NCBI GenBank assembly: GCA_040797825.1
Contig: JBFNEZ010000010.1
Span: 1 to 49,946 of the forward strand
Direction of reading: 5' to 3'
DNA length: 49,946 nucleotides
Origin: Geosporobacter sp040797825
Lineage (GTDB): Bacteria > Bacillota > Clostridia > Peptostreptococcales > Thermotaleaceae
The number at the start of each line of letters is the position of its first letter. The stretch's first letter is position 1. The notes below the pieces were generated by a model, which was not told the origin of the DNA, ran no database searches, and worked only from the letters and a program-made list of their open reading frames with translations. The position numbers and the translations under genes were made by a program. This document shows positions 8,927 to 17,157 of the stretch, one piece after another.

Positions 8927-8935
8927 TGCTATAAT
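8927..8935 (+). promoter_or_regulatory. extended -10 promoter of the radical SAM operon
   Basis: TGC-TATAAT at 8927-8935 is a perfect -10 with the TGN extension. TTTACA at 8903-8908 is 21 bases upstream, too far for a normal -35. It lies about 70 bases before the first gene and after the preceding terminator, so the seven genes can form one transcript. Confidence 0.55.
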
Positions 8936-9004
8936 AAATAAGAAGTATAAGGATTTATAGCAAGGACTTTATCCGAAGGAGCAAAAGATGATTTGAGGTG
9001 AGCT

Positions 9005-10081
9005 ATGGAGATTAGAGAGCTGGATAGAGCTTCCATTGAAGCATATCTAGAGTTTTGCAAAGGGATATATAAAGATAATCCCTATTATAGGGACAGCATG
9101 AGCAGCGTTCTAAGGGATATTTTAAAGGGTAAGGCTCAAATCTGCAAAAGCAGTATGCTTGTACCTGTAATGGCTATAGAGGGAGAAAAAATTCTTGCAG
9201 TGTGTATCTTTGCTATTGTAGATAGAATGGGGGATACTTTGCAAATGGCCTATTTTGAAGCTTTACCCCATCAAGAGAAGGCAGTAGAAGCCCTTATTCA
9301 CCATGGGAAAAAGCTGGCTAAGCATCAGGGTATTCATCAAATTCTAATAGGTTTAAATCTTCATGTGAATTATGGCCTGGGTCTGTTGGCCAGTGAATTC
9401 AATCAGCGGCCCAGCTTTGGAACAGCCTATAATCCACCCTATTATATAGACTACCTTCAATCCATGGCCAATGAAGAAATAGGTCTGGTCAGTTATCTTG
9501 CAAAAATGGAAAACTTTGATTTTGGTATGAAAGATAGATGGATAGAGAAGATGACTGCAAAGTATAATGTTCGAAAAGCAGATTTTAAGAAGCTGAAAAG
9601 GGACGCGGCTATCTATACGGATTTAAACAATCGTGCCTTTAAGAAGCATAGGTTCTACTATGCAAGAAAAGAGGCGGAGGACTTAGAACTGTTTTCAGAG
9701 TTTAAGCTTCTATTAAGAGAAGAGAATCTATTGTTTTTAGAACATGAAGGGGAGCCCATAGGCTTTATGCTTTGGTATCCAGATTATAATGAATTAATAA
9801 AACCAGGAGAAACCTTAGGGTTGAAAACCCTGATAAAAAATCGCATCTATGGCCATAGGATTCAGAGATTTAAGATTGTAGAATTGGGCGTACTTCCTGA
9901 GTTTCAGAAAAAAGGTGCTGTTTTTACACTCTTTTATAAACTGCGGCAAATGCTTGGGGAGCGCTATAAAGAATGTGAATCGGGATGGATTTTAGAGGAT
10001 AATCTTTCCTCCCGAGGCCTGTGCTATCGATGGGCAGAGAGAGAATATAAGCAGTATAAAGTTTTTTTATTGTATCTTTAG
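9005..10081 (+). CDS. GNAT-fold N-acetyltransferase-like protein, first gene of the radical SAM operon
   Basis: A 358-residue soluble protein. Its C-terminal third contains the acyl-CoA binding pattern of GNAT enzymes, VELGVLPEFQKKGAVFTLFY (about residues 297-318), after a beta strand PIGFMLWYPD. The N-terminal half looks like a second, less conserved GNAT-like repeat. The overall plan resembles YghO-type proteins, which are often found near lipid biosynthesis genes. The start is ATG at 9005 behind GAGGTGA. It opens the operon, 14 bases before the next gene, and so is likely to transfer an acyl or aminoacyl group to or from the operon's substrate. The substrate is unknown. Confidence 0.7.
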   Translation: MEIRELDRASIEAYLEFCKGIYKDNPYYRDSMSSVLRDILKGKAQICKSSMLVPVMAIEGEKILAVCIFAIVDRMGDTLQMAYFEALPHQEKAVEALIHHGKKLAKHQGIHQILIGLNLHVNYGLGLLASEFNQRPSFGTAYNPPYYIDYLQSMANEEIGLVSYLAKMENFDFGMKDRWIEKMTAKYNVRKADFKKLKRDAAIYTDLNNRAFKKHRFYYARKEAEDLELFSEFKLLLREENLLFLEHEGEPIGFMLWYPDYNELIKPGETLGLKTLIKNRIYGHRIQRFKIVELGVLPEFQKKGAVFTLFYKLRQMLGERYKECESGWILEDNLSSRGLCYRWAEREYKQYKVFLLYL

Positions 10082-10095
10082 AGGGGTAAGAGAGT

Positions 10096-11106
10096 ATGTT
10101 TAAGGTATATAGTCATGGAAAGGATCTTCCAGAGCTTTGGGATCAGATTATTAAAGATAAGCATTTTCTTAGCAGAGAAATTTTAATGCAATTAGAGAAA
10201 CTGAATCCTTGTCATCAAAGATATCACTTGAATGGGGAAAAGGGGATTGTTCTTGTATCCTATCCATTAAAGATGAACCTGTTTACTTTTCTAAAGGCAG
10301 CTTCTTTTAAAGTTCCTATTCAAATTATTGGTGTACCCTTATCGGTTTCAAGCTCAGGTTATGAAGTAAATCAAGAAGTCCTATTGGAAGACCTTTGTCA
10401 ATATGTGGGCTCTTTAAAGGGCTTTTCTTTGATTTTGAATGTGGATGCTCAATTAAACCTGCCAGAGGGTTATACCCTTCCTACCTGCAGACTTAAAATT
10501 AAATGGAGTTCCTTTGAGGAATATTTAGAGAAAATGAGAAGTCACTATCGTTATCGCATCCATAAAGCCATTAAAAAATTTGGTTCTGTGCAGATAGAAC
10601 TGTTGAAGGATAACCGTATGTTTGATGAGGAAATGTATGAACTGTATCTGGAAGTCTATAAAAATTCTAGGGAAAAGCTGGAAAAGCTTCCTATAGATTT
10701 TTTTAGAGAATTCCCAGCCCGTATTTTCTCCTTTAAGATTCCAGGAGAAATTCTTGGGTTTGTTCAATTGGTTGAAAGAGCCGAAGAATTGATTTTCCTC
10801 TTCGGAGGATTTCGTCACAAACGAAATCAACAATACGATCTCTATATGAATATGCTGTTAGCCATCATAGACTATGGAATTAGGAATGGATTTAAAAGTA
10901 TTGATTTGGGGCAAACAGCAGAAGAAACAAAACTAAAGCTAGGAGCGTCCCAATATAAAAAATATATGTATGCCTGCCACAGCCATCCCTTCATTAATAA
11001 CCTGATAAAAAAACTCATTGGTAAATTTTCTTATTCTCATTACCCTATAGTCCATAAGGTTTTTAAGGAGGCAGTGGATGAAAATCCTATTGGTAAAATG
11101 TCATAA
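10096..11106 (+). CDS. FemAB/BioF2-like acyltransferase-fold protein
   Basis: A 336-residue protein. Residues 135-300 contain the BioF2-like (GNAT_6) domain: SHYRYRIHKAIKKFG, then IPGEILGFVQLVERAEELIF, and the hallmark IDLGQTAEETKLKLGA near residue 270. These domains use the double-GNAT fold of FemAB peptidyltransferases. GGGGTAAGAG precedes the ATG. The 3' end overlaps the next gene by 29 bases, which suggests translational coupling. With the preceding gene it makes a pair of acyl-transfer proteins in front of four radical SAM enzymes. Whether it is catalytic, and on what, cannot be read from the sequence. Confidence 0.7.
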   Translation: MFKVYSHGKDLPELWDQIIKDKHFLSREILMQLEKLNPCHQRYHLNGEKGIVLVSYPLKMNLFTFLKAASFKVPIQIIGVPLSVSSSGYEVNQEVLLEDLCQYVGSLKGFSLILNVDAQLNLPEGYTLPTCRLKIKWSSFEEYLEKMRSHYRYRIHKAIKKFGSVQIELLKDNRMFDEEMYELYLEVYKNSREKLEKLPIDFFREFPARIFSFKIPGEILGFVQLVERAEELIFLFGGFRHKRNQQYDLYMNMLLAIIDYGIRNGFKSIDLGQTAEETKLKLGASQYKKYMYACHSHPFINNLIKKLIGKFSYSHYPIVHKVFKEAVDENPIGKMS

Positions 11107-12421
11107 AAAAACGATTTACTCTCGATTTGAACCAGTGGTCACAGAACCCTTGGAATTGGAAATCCTATCTGCCAAGCTAGAACAACTGAAAATAGAGCAT
11201 CGAATCTATGACAACCTGCTGGAAGGTGGAAATTTCAGAGAAGTGATTCGGGAATATGAACCTAATCTTTTGCTGTTGAGCGGCTATATTACAGCTGTGG
11301 ATGTGATTGTAGATTGTGCCCAATATGGGAAAAAATACAATGATAAGTTGAAAGTTGTTGTAGGTGGGGTTCATGCAGAAATGAATTATGAAGATTTTTT
11401 TACAGCGGCTATTGATGTGGTCGTTCATTCTAATGGAATCAACATCCTAGAAAATCTTTTAAGCACCAATTTTCATGAAAAGGAGCTTAAAAATCTTCCG
11501 GGAATAGCCTATCAAATTCAGGGGAAATGGCAAATCAATCAAAAAATACCTACAGATCTGCGTACAACTCCCTTGGCCAATCGCAGTTACTTTGAACGAC
11601 ATCAGGGCAGAACCCGATACATGAACTACAGTCCTGTGTCTATGGTGAAAACTGCCCTATCCTGTCCTTACGCCTGCAATTTTTGCTATTGTAAGCAATT
11701 GAATATGGGGAATTATGTGCATAGAGACATGGAGCAGATACTTGAGGAAATTTCCCAGGTTTCTTCGGAGTACATTTGGATTATAGACGATACTTTTTTA
11801 ATTGATCGGAAGAGAATCTTAAGCTTTATTCATGGTATAAAGAAGAAGAAAATAGATAAAAAATTCATTGCCTATTCAAGGGTAGACTTTATTGCAAGAC
11901 ACGAGGATATTATAGAAAAGCTGGCCGATATAGGGTTTGTAGAGCTGATTGTAGGGATGGAAGCCATTGAAGACAGATTTTTAGAAGACTTTAAAAAAGC
12001 AAGCACCTTAGCAGAAAATGAAAGGGCAATTGAGCTGCTCAGAAAGCACGAAATCCGTTTGACTGCCCTATTTATTGTTGGGATTGATTTTACTGGAAAG
12101 GATTTTCAACAGCTTAGAACATGGATAAAAAAAAGGAAGTTGGAAAGCTATACGGTATCTATATTTACACCGCTCAAAGGGACAGAAGCTTACGATCTTT
12201 ATGAAGAAAAGCTGATGACAAAGGATTGGGGCAAGTTTGATTTATTGCATTTAACCCTAAAGCCTGCCCATATGCACCCTATTCTCTTTTATTTTAATTT
12301 CTATTGGATTTATGTAGAGCAGCTTTTTAGGAGCAGAACCATTAGAAGCTTTATATTCAAAAGTTTAAAAGGTAAATATATAGGATCTCTTAAGAATTTG
12401 TGGATGTGGTGGAGGGCCTAG
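11078..12421 (+). CDS. B12-binding domain radical SAM protein 1
   Basis: A 447-residue enzyme with an N-terminal Rossmann-like cobalamin-binding domain (about 1-130; VVVGGVHAE) and a radical SAM barrel. The cluster ligands are Cys196-x3-Cys200-x2-Cys203 in SCPYACNFCYC. The SAM-binding strand is followed by a C-terminal pattern, FTPLKGTEAYDLYEEKL, shared with HpnR-type enzymes. The family performs radical methylations or ring and bond formation at unactivated carbons, using SAM, an Fe4S4 cluster and usually methylcobalamin. Start ATG follows AAGGAGG by six bases, inside the end of the preceding gene. Its closest relatives in this window are proteins 2 and 4 of the operon. Confidence 0.88.
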   Translation: MKILLVKCHKKTIYSRFEPVVTEPLELEILSAKLEQLKIEHRIYDNLLEGGNFREVIREYEPNLLLLSGYITAVDVIVDCAQYGKKYNDKLKVVVGGVHAEMNYEDFFTAAIDVVVHSNGINILENLLSTNFHEKELKNLPGIAYQIQGKWQINQKIPTDLRTTPLANRSYFERHQGRTRYMNYSPVSMVKTALSCPYACNFCYCKQLNMGNYVHRDMEQILEEISQVSSEYIWIIDDTFLIDRKRILSFIHGIKKKKIDKKFIAYSRVDFIARHEDIIEKLADIGFVELIVGMEAIEDRFLEDFKKASTLAENERAIELLRKHEIRLTALFIVGIDFTGKDFQQLRTWIKKRKLESYTVSIFTPLKGTEAYDLYEEKLMTKDWGKFDLLHLTLKPAHMHPILFYFNFYWIYVEQLFRSRTIRSFIFKSLKGKYIGSLKNLWMWWRA

Positions 12422-12448
12422 GTGCTCTTATGAGAATCGGAGGAAAAA

Positions 12449-13081
12449 ATGTATAAAGAAAATGTGTGGGATTTCTGGGCCCAGAGATATGAAGGACTAT
12501 GGGTACAAAAGTTCTCATTAGGACCTACCAGAAGAGAGATAATCAAATATCTAAAAAAACTGCTTAAAAAGGATAAAAGCTATAGAATATTGGATATGGG
12601 TTGTGGGATTGGACAGCTTTTGGGAGAAATACAATCTCAGTTTCATGGATATAGGATAGAACTAATGGGGGTTGATTTTTCTAAGGAGATGATTCAAAGA
12701 GCAAAGGATAGGCACTCGGATATTCCATATAGGCAAATGGATGTGAAAGACATTCCTTTTTTGAAGGAACCCTTTGATATCATTCTTTGTACCCATTCCT
12801 TTCCCTATTATAAGGATCAAAAAAAAGCTTTGAAAGATTTTAAAGGGCTGCTAAAAGAAGATGGGTATCTGTTGTTGGCACAAGCATCTCAAAACACTCT
12901 ATATGATCGAGCAGCCATGTTTTTTGTCAAATTTACGACTGGAAAAGCAAAGTATCCCAGTGTGAAAGGAATTTTTTCTATGACGGAGGAACTTTTTCTT
13001 TGTGAGCAGGTCCTATGTATAAGAGAAAAATTCTTTATGCCCTCTATTTATCTATTTATATTGAAGGGGATTAAACTATGA
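12449..13081 (+). CDS. class I SAM-dependent methyltransferase
   Basis: A 210-residue small methyltransferase. Motif I is ILDMGCGIGQLL (near residue 48), the acidic ribose contact is in LMGVDFSKEMIQRA, and motif IV is FDIILCTHSFPYY. Length is that of a bare Rossmann methyltransferase with no targeting domain. The RBS is CGGAGG. The stop overlaps the start of the next gene (ATGA), so the two are translationally coupled. It probably methylates an N, O or activated C of the operon's product, but the acceptor is unknown. Confidence 0.85.
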   Translation: MYKENVWDFWAQRYEGLWVQKFSLGPTRREIIKYLKKLLKKDKSYRILDMGCGIGQLLGEIQSQFHGYRIELMGVDFSKEMIQRAKDRHSDIPYRQMDVKDIPFLKEPFDIILCTHSFPYYKDQKKALKDFKGLLKEDGYLLLAQASQNTLYDRAAMFFVKFTTGKAKYPSVKGIFSMTEELFLCEQVLCIREKFFMPSIYLFILKGIKL

Positions 13082-14427
13082 ATATACTGCTGATTAGACC
13101 GAGGCCGGACAAAGAAACTATTGGACTACAGCATGTTATGATTTGTGAGCCCCTGGAATTGGAGTATATTGCTGCCAATATCCACAGACAGGATGTAAAG
13201 GTTGAAATTGTGGATATGATTCTAGAAAAAGAATCCGTGGAGTATTTTCTAGAGAGGCACTCTCCGGCGGTGGTGGCAATGAGTGGCTACATCACCCATG
13301 TTCAGATCATTAAGGATTATGCAAAAAGGATTAAAAAACATAATCCCTACTGCAAGGTAGTGGTGGGAGGCGTACATGCGGAGGTAGTGCCAGAGGATTT
13401 TATCAGTGAATATATAGATTTTATTGTAGAAGCCAATCCGTTAAAAACCTTTAACAGAATTCTTTTGGATCTAGAAAATGAAGAGATAGAAGGTGTTTAT
13501 CAAAAAGGGAAAAAAAGTCAGAAAGAAGGGGACTTTTCTTACCACTTTCCTGATAGAGAGAAGGTGGCAAGATACCGTCACCGCTACTACTATATGTTTC
13601 ACAATCCCTGTGCGCTAATAAAAACTTCTTTCGGTTGTCCATACCACTGCAGCTTCTGCTTTTGCAAGGAGATTACCGATGGAAAATACTTTGTTAGAAC
13701 CATAGAATCTGTGATAGAAGAACTAAAAGGAATGAAAGAAGAAGAGATCTATATTGTAGATGATGATTTTCTTTTTTCCCGAGAACGAATATTGGAATTC
13801 TGTCGTCAATTAAAGATGCACCAAATCCAAAAGCAATTCTTGGTTTATGGAAGGGCAGATTTTATTTGTTATAATGAAGATGTAGTGGCAATTTTTCGAG
13901 AGCATGGCCTTCGAGCTGTTATTGTGGGTTTGGAATCCTTTAAAAATGAAGACTTGAATAGATACAATAAAAGGACAAGCCTCCAAGAAAATGAAAGGGC
14001 TGTTGAGATCTTAAAAAAATACGACATTGAGATCTATGCCACGATTATTTTGGACATGGGTTTTTCAAAAGAGGATTTTCAGCGGTTGTATGGCTGGCTA
14101 AAAAAGCTGGGAATTATTTTTGTAAACCTACAGCCTCTCACCCCATTAAAAGGGACAGAAATATTTGAACAGTACGAAAAAGATCTGATGATATCCAGAG
14201 AGGAATATGAAAAATGGGATTTGGCCCATCTGGTACTACAACCTCAAAAGATGTCTCCCAGAAGATTTTATTTTGAAATGATAAAGCTCTATTACAAGCT
14301 TACCCTAGAGCCGAAAAATGTGATAAAGCTCATAAAAAAGTATGGGTTTTTAAAAGTTTGGAAGCTTTCACTAGGAAGCAGTGCGGTAACGCTGCAGTAT
14401 CTACAAAAAATAGGAAGGGGAAAATAG
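13078..14427 (+). CDS. B12-binding domain radical SAM protein 2
   Basis: A 449-residue paralogue of radical SAM protein 1. The cobalamin-type domain (VVVGGVHAEVVPEDF) is followed by the cluster motif Cys187-x3-Cys191-x2-Cys194 in GCPYHCSFCFC. The region just before it, RYRHRYYYMFHNPCALIKTS, resembles the corresponding part of hopanoid C-3 methylase HpnR as I remember that family. The C-terminal LTPLKGTEIFEQYEKDL and KMSPRRFYFEMIKLYY pattern is shared with proteins 1 and 4. It starts inside the stop of the methyltransferase gene. Confidence 0.88.
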   Translation: MNILLIRPRPDKETIGLQHVMICEPLELEYIAANIHRQDVKVEIVDMILEKESVEYFLERHSPAVVAMSGYITHVQIIKDYAKRIKKHNPYCKVVVGGVHAEVVPEDFISEYIDFIVEANPLKTFNRILLDLENEEIEGVYQKGKKSQKEGDFSYHFPDREKVARYRHRYYYMFHNPCALIKTSFGCPYHCSFCFCKEITDGKYFVRTIESVIEELKGMKEEEIYIVDDDFLFSRERILEFCRQLKMHQIQKQFLVYGRADFICYNEDVVAIFREHGLRAVIVGLESFKNEDLNRYNKRTSLQENERAVEILKKYDIEIYATIILDMGFSKEDFQRLYGWLKKLGIIFVNLQPLTPLKGTEIFEQYEKDLMISREEYEKWDLAHLVLQPQKMSPRRFYFEMIKLYYKLTLEPKNVIKLIKKYGFLKVWKLSLGSSAVTLQYLQKIGRGK

Positions 14428-14428
14428 G

Positions 14429-15745
14429 TTGAAAAAATTACTATTAATCCAGTCCACGCCTTATGATTTGTATCGTAGGCCCATAAAAAAGAAAAAACTC
14501 TATTTTGTTGGGCTGGGGTTGCCCCTGCTGGCTGCTTTGACGCCTGGTGACTGGGACGTGGAAATCATTTTAGAAACCATTGAAGATATTCCCTTTGAAA
14601 CCGATGCGGATTTGATAGCCATTGGCAGTATGGGACATGCCATTATCCGTTCGATTGATATTGCTGCGGAATTTAAAAAGAAAGGAAAGACTGTGATATT
14701 AGGAGGGTACATGGCCAGCCTTATGGCAGAGGAAGCCAAGCAACACTGTGATAGTGTGGTCATTGGGGATGCAGAGGGCGTATGGGAGACCCTGCTAAAA
14801 GACTTTGAAAAAGGAGTGCTAAAGGATTTTTATCAAGAGGAATTACAGACACTTTCCACGCCTCTTCCTCGTTTTGATCTCATTCACCATAAAAATATTG
14901 GAGATTTTTTACCTGTACAAGCAGGCAGAGGATGTCCCAATTCCTGTAGTTTTTGTTCTGTATACTGCCTATACAGAAATAGATATCTAAAAAGGGATAT
15001 TCAAGAAGTGATAAGGGATATTGAACAGGTAAAGGCGCTGGGATTTAAAAAGTTTTTACTGCTAGACGATAACATTGTATCCGATCGAGATTATTTAATA
15101 GACCTATGTAGAGAGATAAAAAAATTGGGCATGGAATGGACTTCCCAGTGTTCTATCAAGATTGGAAAGGATAAAGAACTGCTAAGATTGGTGGCAGACA
15201 GTGGATGCACTGCTTTGAGCTTTGGCCTGGAAAGTATTTCTACAGAAAGCTTACAGTGTATGGACAAGGCTTGGGCAAAGCCTGAAGAATATAGGGACCT
15301 AATTAACAATATTCAGAGAGCGGGGATTGATGTATCCACAGAGATGGTAGTAGGGGCAGATGGAGATACCCTTGAATCTATTCAAAATACTGCTAAGTTT
15401 ATTGAAGAAAACAAAATTGTTGTACCACGATTCTATATTTTAACCCCCATTCCTGGAACGAAATATTATAAAAAAATGAAGGATCAGAATCGGATTTATA
15501 ATGATGACATTTATTCTTATAATGGCAGTGAAGCCGTTCATATACCTAGACATATGAGTCCCGAAAGGCTCACCAAGGCCTATTGGGATTTATATAACGA
15601 AGTATTTTCTTTCAATTCTATATTCAGAAGAACCATTTTTCGCAAGGAATTTTTCAAAAAGATGGATAGGTATTTGTTCTATTTAGGAGTCAACTTGTAT
15701 TATAGATATCAGATAAAGAGAAAAATCACTCCAAATATCATTTAG
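14429..15745 (+). CDS. B12-binding domain radical SAM protein 3 (divergent)
   Basis: A 438-residue enzyme with a cobalamin-type N-terminal domain (VILGGYMASLMAEEAKQH) and the cluster motif Cys169-x3-Cys173-x2-Cys176 in GCPNSCSFCSVYC. It ends the barrel with ILTPIPGTKYYKKM. Unlike the other three it lacks the EPLELE-type N-terminal motif and belongs to another branch (BchE/HpnJ-like broad group). The start is TTG at 14429, one base after the preceding stop, behind a GGAAGGGG site. A distinct branch suggests a different reaction from proteins 1, 2 and 4. Confidence 0.87.
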   Translation: MKKLLLIQSTPYDLYRRPIKKKKLYFVGLGLPLLAALTPGDWDVEIILETIEDIPFETDADLIAIGSMGHAIIRSIDIAAEFKKKGKTVILGGYMASLMAEEAKQHCDSVVIGDAEGVWETLLKDFEKGVLKDFYQEELQTLSTPLPRFDLIHHKNIGDFLPVQAGRGCPNSCSFCSVYCLYRNRYLKRDIQEVIRDIEQVKALGFKKFLLLDDNIVSDRDYLIDLCREIKKLGMEWTSQCSIKIGKDKELLRLVADSGCTALSFGLESISTESLQCMDKAWAKPEEYRDLINNIQRAGIDVSTEMVVGADGDTLESIQNTAKFIEENKIVVPRFYILTPIPGTKYYKKMKDQNRIYNDDIYSYNGSEAVHIPRHMSPERLTKAYWDLYNEVFSFNSIFRRTIFRKEFFKKMDRYLFYLGVNLYYRYQIKRKITPNII

Positions 15746-15759
15746 GGAGAGAAAAAGCT

Positions 15760-17124
15760 ATGAAAGTACTTTTGGTAAGACCACCCAGAATTAAACAAGC
15801 CGTCACCTTGGGAGAATTCATGTATAGCGAGCCTATTGGATTGGAAATTGTTTATGCCATGCTGGAAGAAAATCATGAGGTAGAAATACTGGATCTAATG
15901 ACCGAGAATATAGAAATTGAAGAGAAGCTAAAGCATTATCAGCCTCAAGTGGTAGGGCTCACCACTCTATGTATTGATGTTCCTACGGTCATTCATTTGG
16001 CAAAAAGAATAAAGGACTATGACCCAACTCTGATCACCTTGGTTGGAGGCACCCAGGCCTTTCTGAATAGTCAATCCTTCTTTATAGAGACCATAGATCA
16101 TGTGATGAAATATACCACCCGTAAAAATATGGAAGACCTCTTTTCCTATTTGCAAAAAGGAGAAAATCCTCCGCTGATCGATGGCATTTCCAGTCGTATC
16201 AATGGATTTCAGACCACTGCTCAAGAAGGAATTAACGAGTACATTCCTCCCAACCGGAAAGCTACGGCAAAATATAGAAATGAATATTCTTATTTTGGAT
16301 ACAAGCCAGCTGCTATTATGGGAACAGCACAGGGCTGCTCCAAGGGTTGTCATTTTTGTTTGCGTTGGAGAATTGAGGGCTATGGAGAAAGATACTTTCC
16401 TATGGAGGCGGTTCAGGAAGAAATCAGAAGCATCCAGGAAGAAACCATTATGATCTATGACAATGATTTTTTGCATAGCAGGGAGCGGTTGAAGGAGCTA
16501 TGTGATTTTCTAGAAAAAGAGAAAATAGAAAAGAATTTTATTTGTTATGCCAGTGTAAACAGTATTCTGAAAAATAAAGAAAGCATTCAACGATTTAAAA
16601 AGCTAGGATTAAAGGCTGTTTTGGTAGGTTATGAAACCTTTAAAGAAGAGGAATTAGAAGAATATAAGAAAAAAACCAGCATTGAAGAAAGTCAAGAAGC
16701 CAGTCAATTTTTAAAGAAGATACAGGTAGATGTATGGGCCTCGTTTATGCTGCATCCGGATTGGGATAAAGAGGATTTCCATAGATTTAGAAGATATATA
16801 AAAAAATTAAACCCTGAAATATCAACCTTTTCACCCTTAACGCCTTTTCCAAATCTTCCTTTATATGGTGAGTACAAGAAGAGACTGCTGTTTTCTAAAG
16901 AAGATTATGAGCGATGGAGTTTTGGGCAAGTAACCATTGCTCCTTCAAAAATGAGTCTAAGACGATATTATTATGAGATATTAAAAACCCACTTTTATGT
17001 AAATCTTTTTCAAAATAACATAGCCTATTTGATTCGCAAATTTGGATTTTCTACTCTAATTCGTTTGGGCAGAGGTACGAGCAATTCTTTTTGGAAATAT
17101 ATGGTCCTCATCATAAAAAACTAA
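15760..17124 (+). CDS. B12-binding domain radical SAM protein 4
   Basis: A 454-residue paralogue of proteins 1 and 2, last gene of the operon. The cobalamin-type domain contains TLVGGTQAFLNSQSF, without the His seen in GGVHAE of the other two. The cluster motif is Cys193-x3-Cys197-x2-Cys200 in GCSKGCHFCLR. FMLHPDWDKEDFHRF and LTPFPNLPLYGEYKK match the HpnR-like C-terminal half, but the Gly-Thr of the PLKGTE motif is replaced. These differences suggest a different site or substrate. The RBS is AGGGAGAG. A strong hairpin follows the stop. Confidence 0.87.
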   Translation: MKVLLVRPPRIKQAVTLGEFMYSEPIGLEIVYAMLEENHEVEILDLMTENIEIEEKLKHYQPQVVGLTTLCIDVPTVIHLAKRIKDYDPTLITLVGGTQAFLNSQSFFIETIDHVMKYTTRKNMEDLFSYLQKGENPPLIDGISSRINGFQTTAQEGINEYIPPNRKATAKYRNEYSYFGYKPAAIMGTAQGCSKGCHFCLRWRIEGYGERYFPMEAVQEEIRSIQEETIMIYDNDFLHSRERLKELCDFLEKEKIEKNFICYASVNSILKNKESIQRFKKLGLKAVLVGYETFKEEELEEYKKKTSIEESQEASQFLKKIQVDVWASFMLHPDWDKEDFHRFRRYIKKLNPEISTFSPLTPFPNLPLYGEYKKRLLFSKEDYERWSFGQVTIAPSKMSLRRYYYEILKTHFYVNLFQNNIAYLIRKFGFSTLIRLGRGTSNSFWKYMVLIIKN

Positions 17125-17127
17125 GAC

Positions 17128-17153
17128 AAGAGGGGCTTGAAATAGCCCCTCTT
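17128..17153. terminator. terminator between the radical SAM operon and ilvA
   Basis: AAGAGGGGCT and AGCCCCTCTT form a perfect 10-pair stem with a six-base loop. The T run is short, and the element is shared by two convergent genes. Confidence 0.7.
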
Positions 17154-17157
17154 TGAA

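Noticed and set aside
9005..17124. Hopanoid biosynthesis cluster, because several proteins resemble HpnR
   Set aside because: No squalene-hopene cyclase or other hopanoid gene is present, and similarity to HpnR is of family level only.
8823..17157. RiPP cluster with radical SAM maturases
   Set aside because: I searched the gaps for a small precursor gene with an RBS and found none. Gaps are too short, and no peptidase, RRE or exporter gene is adjacent.
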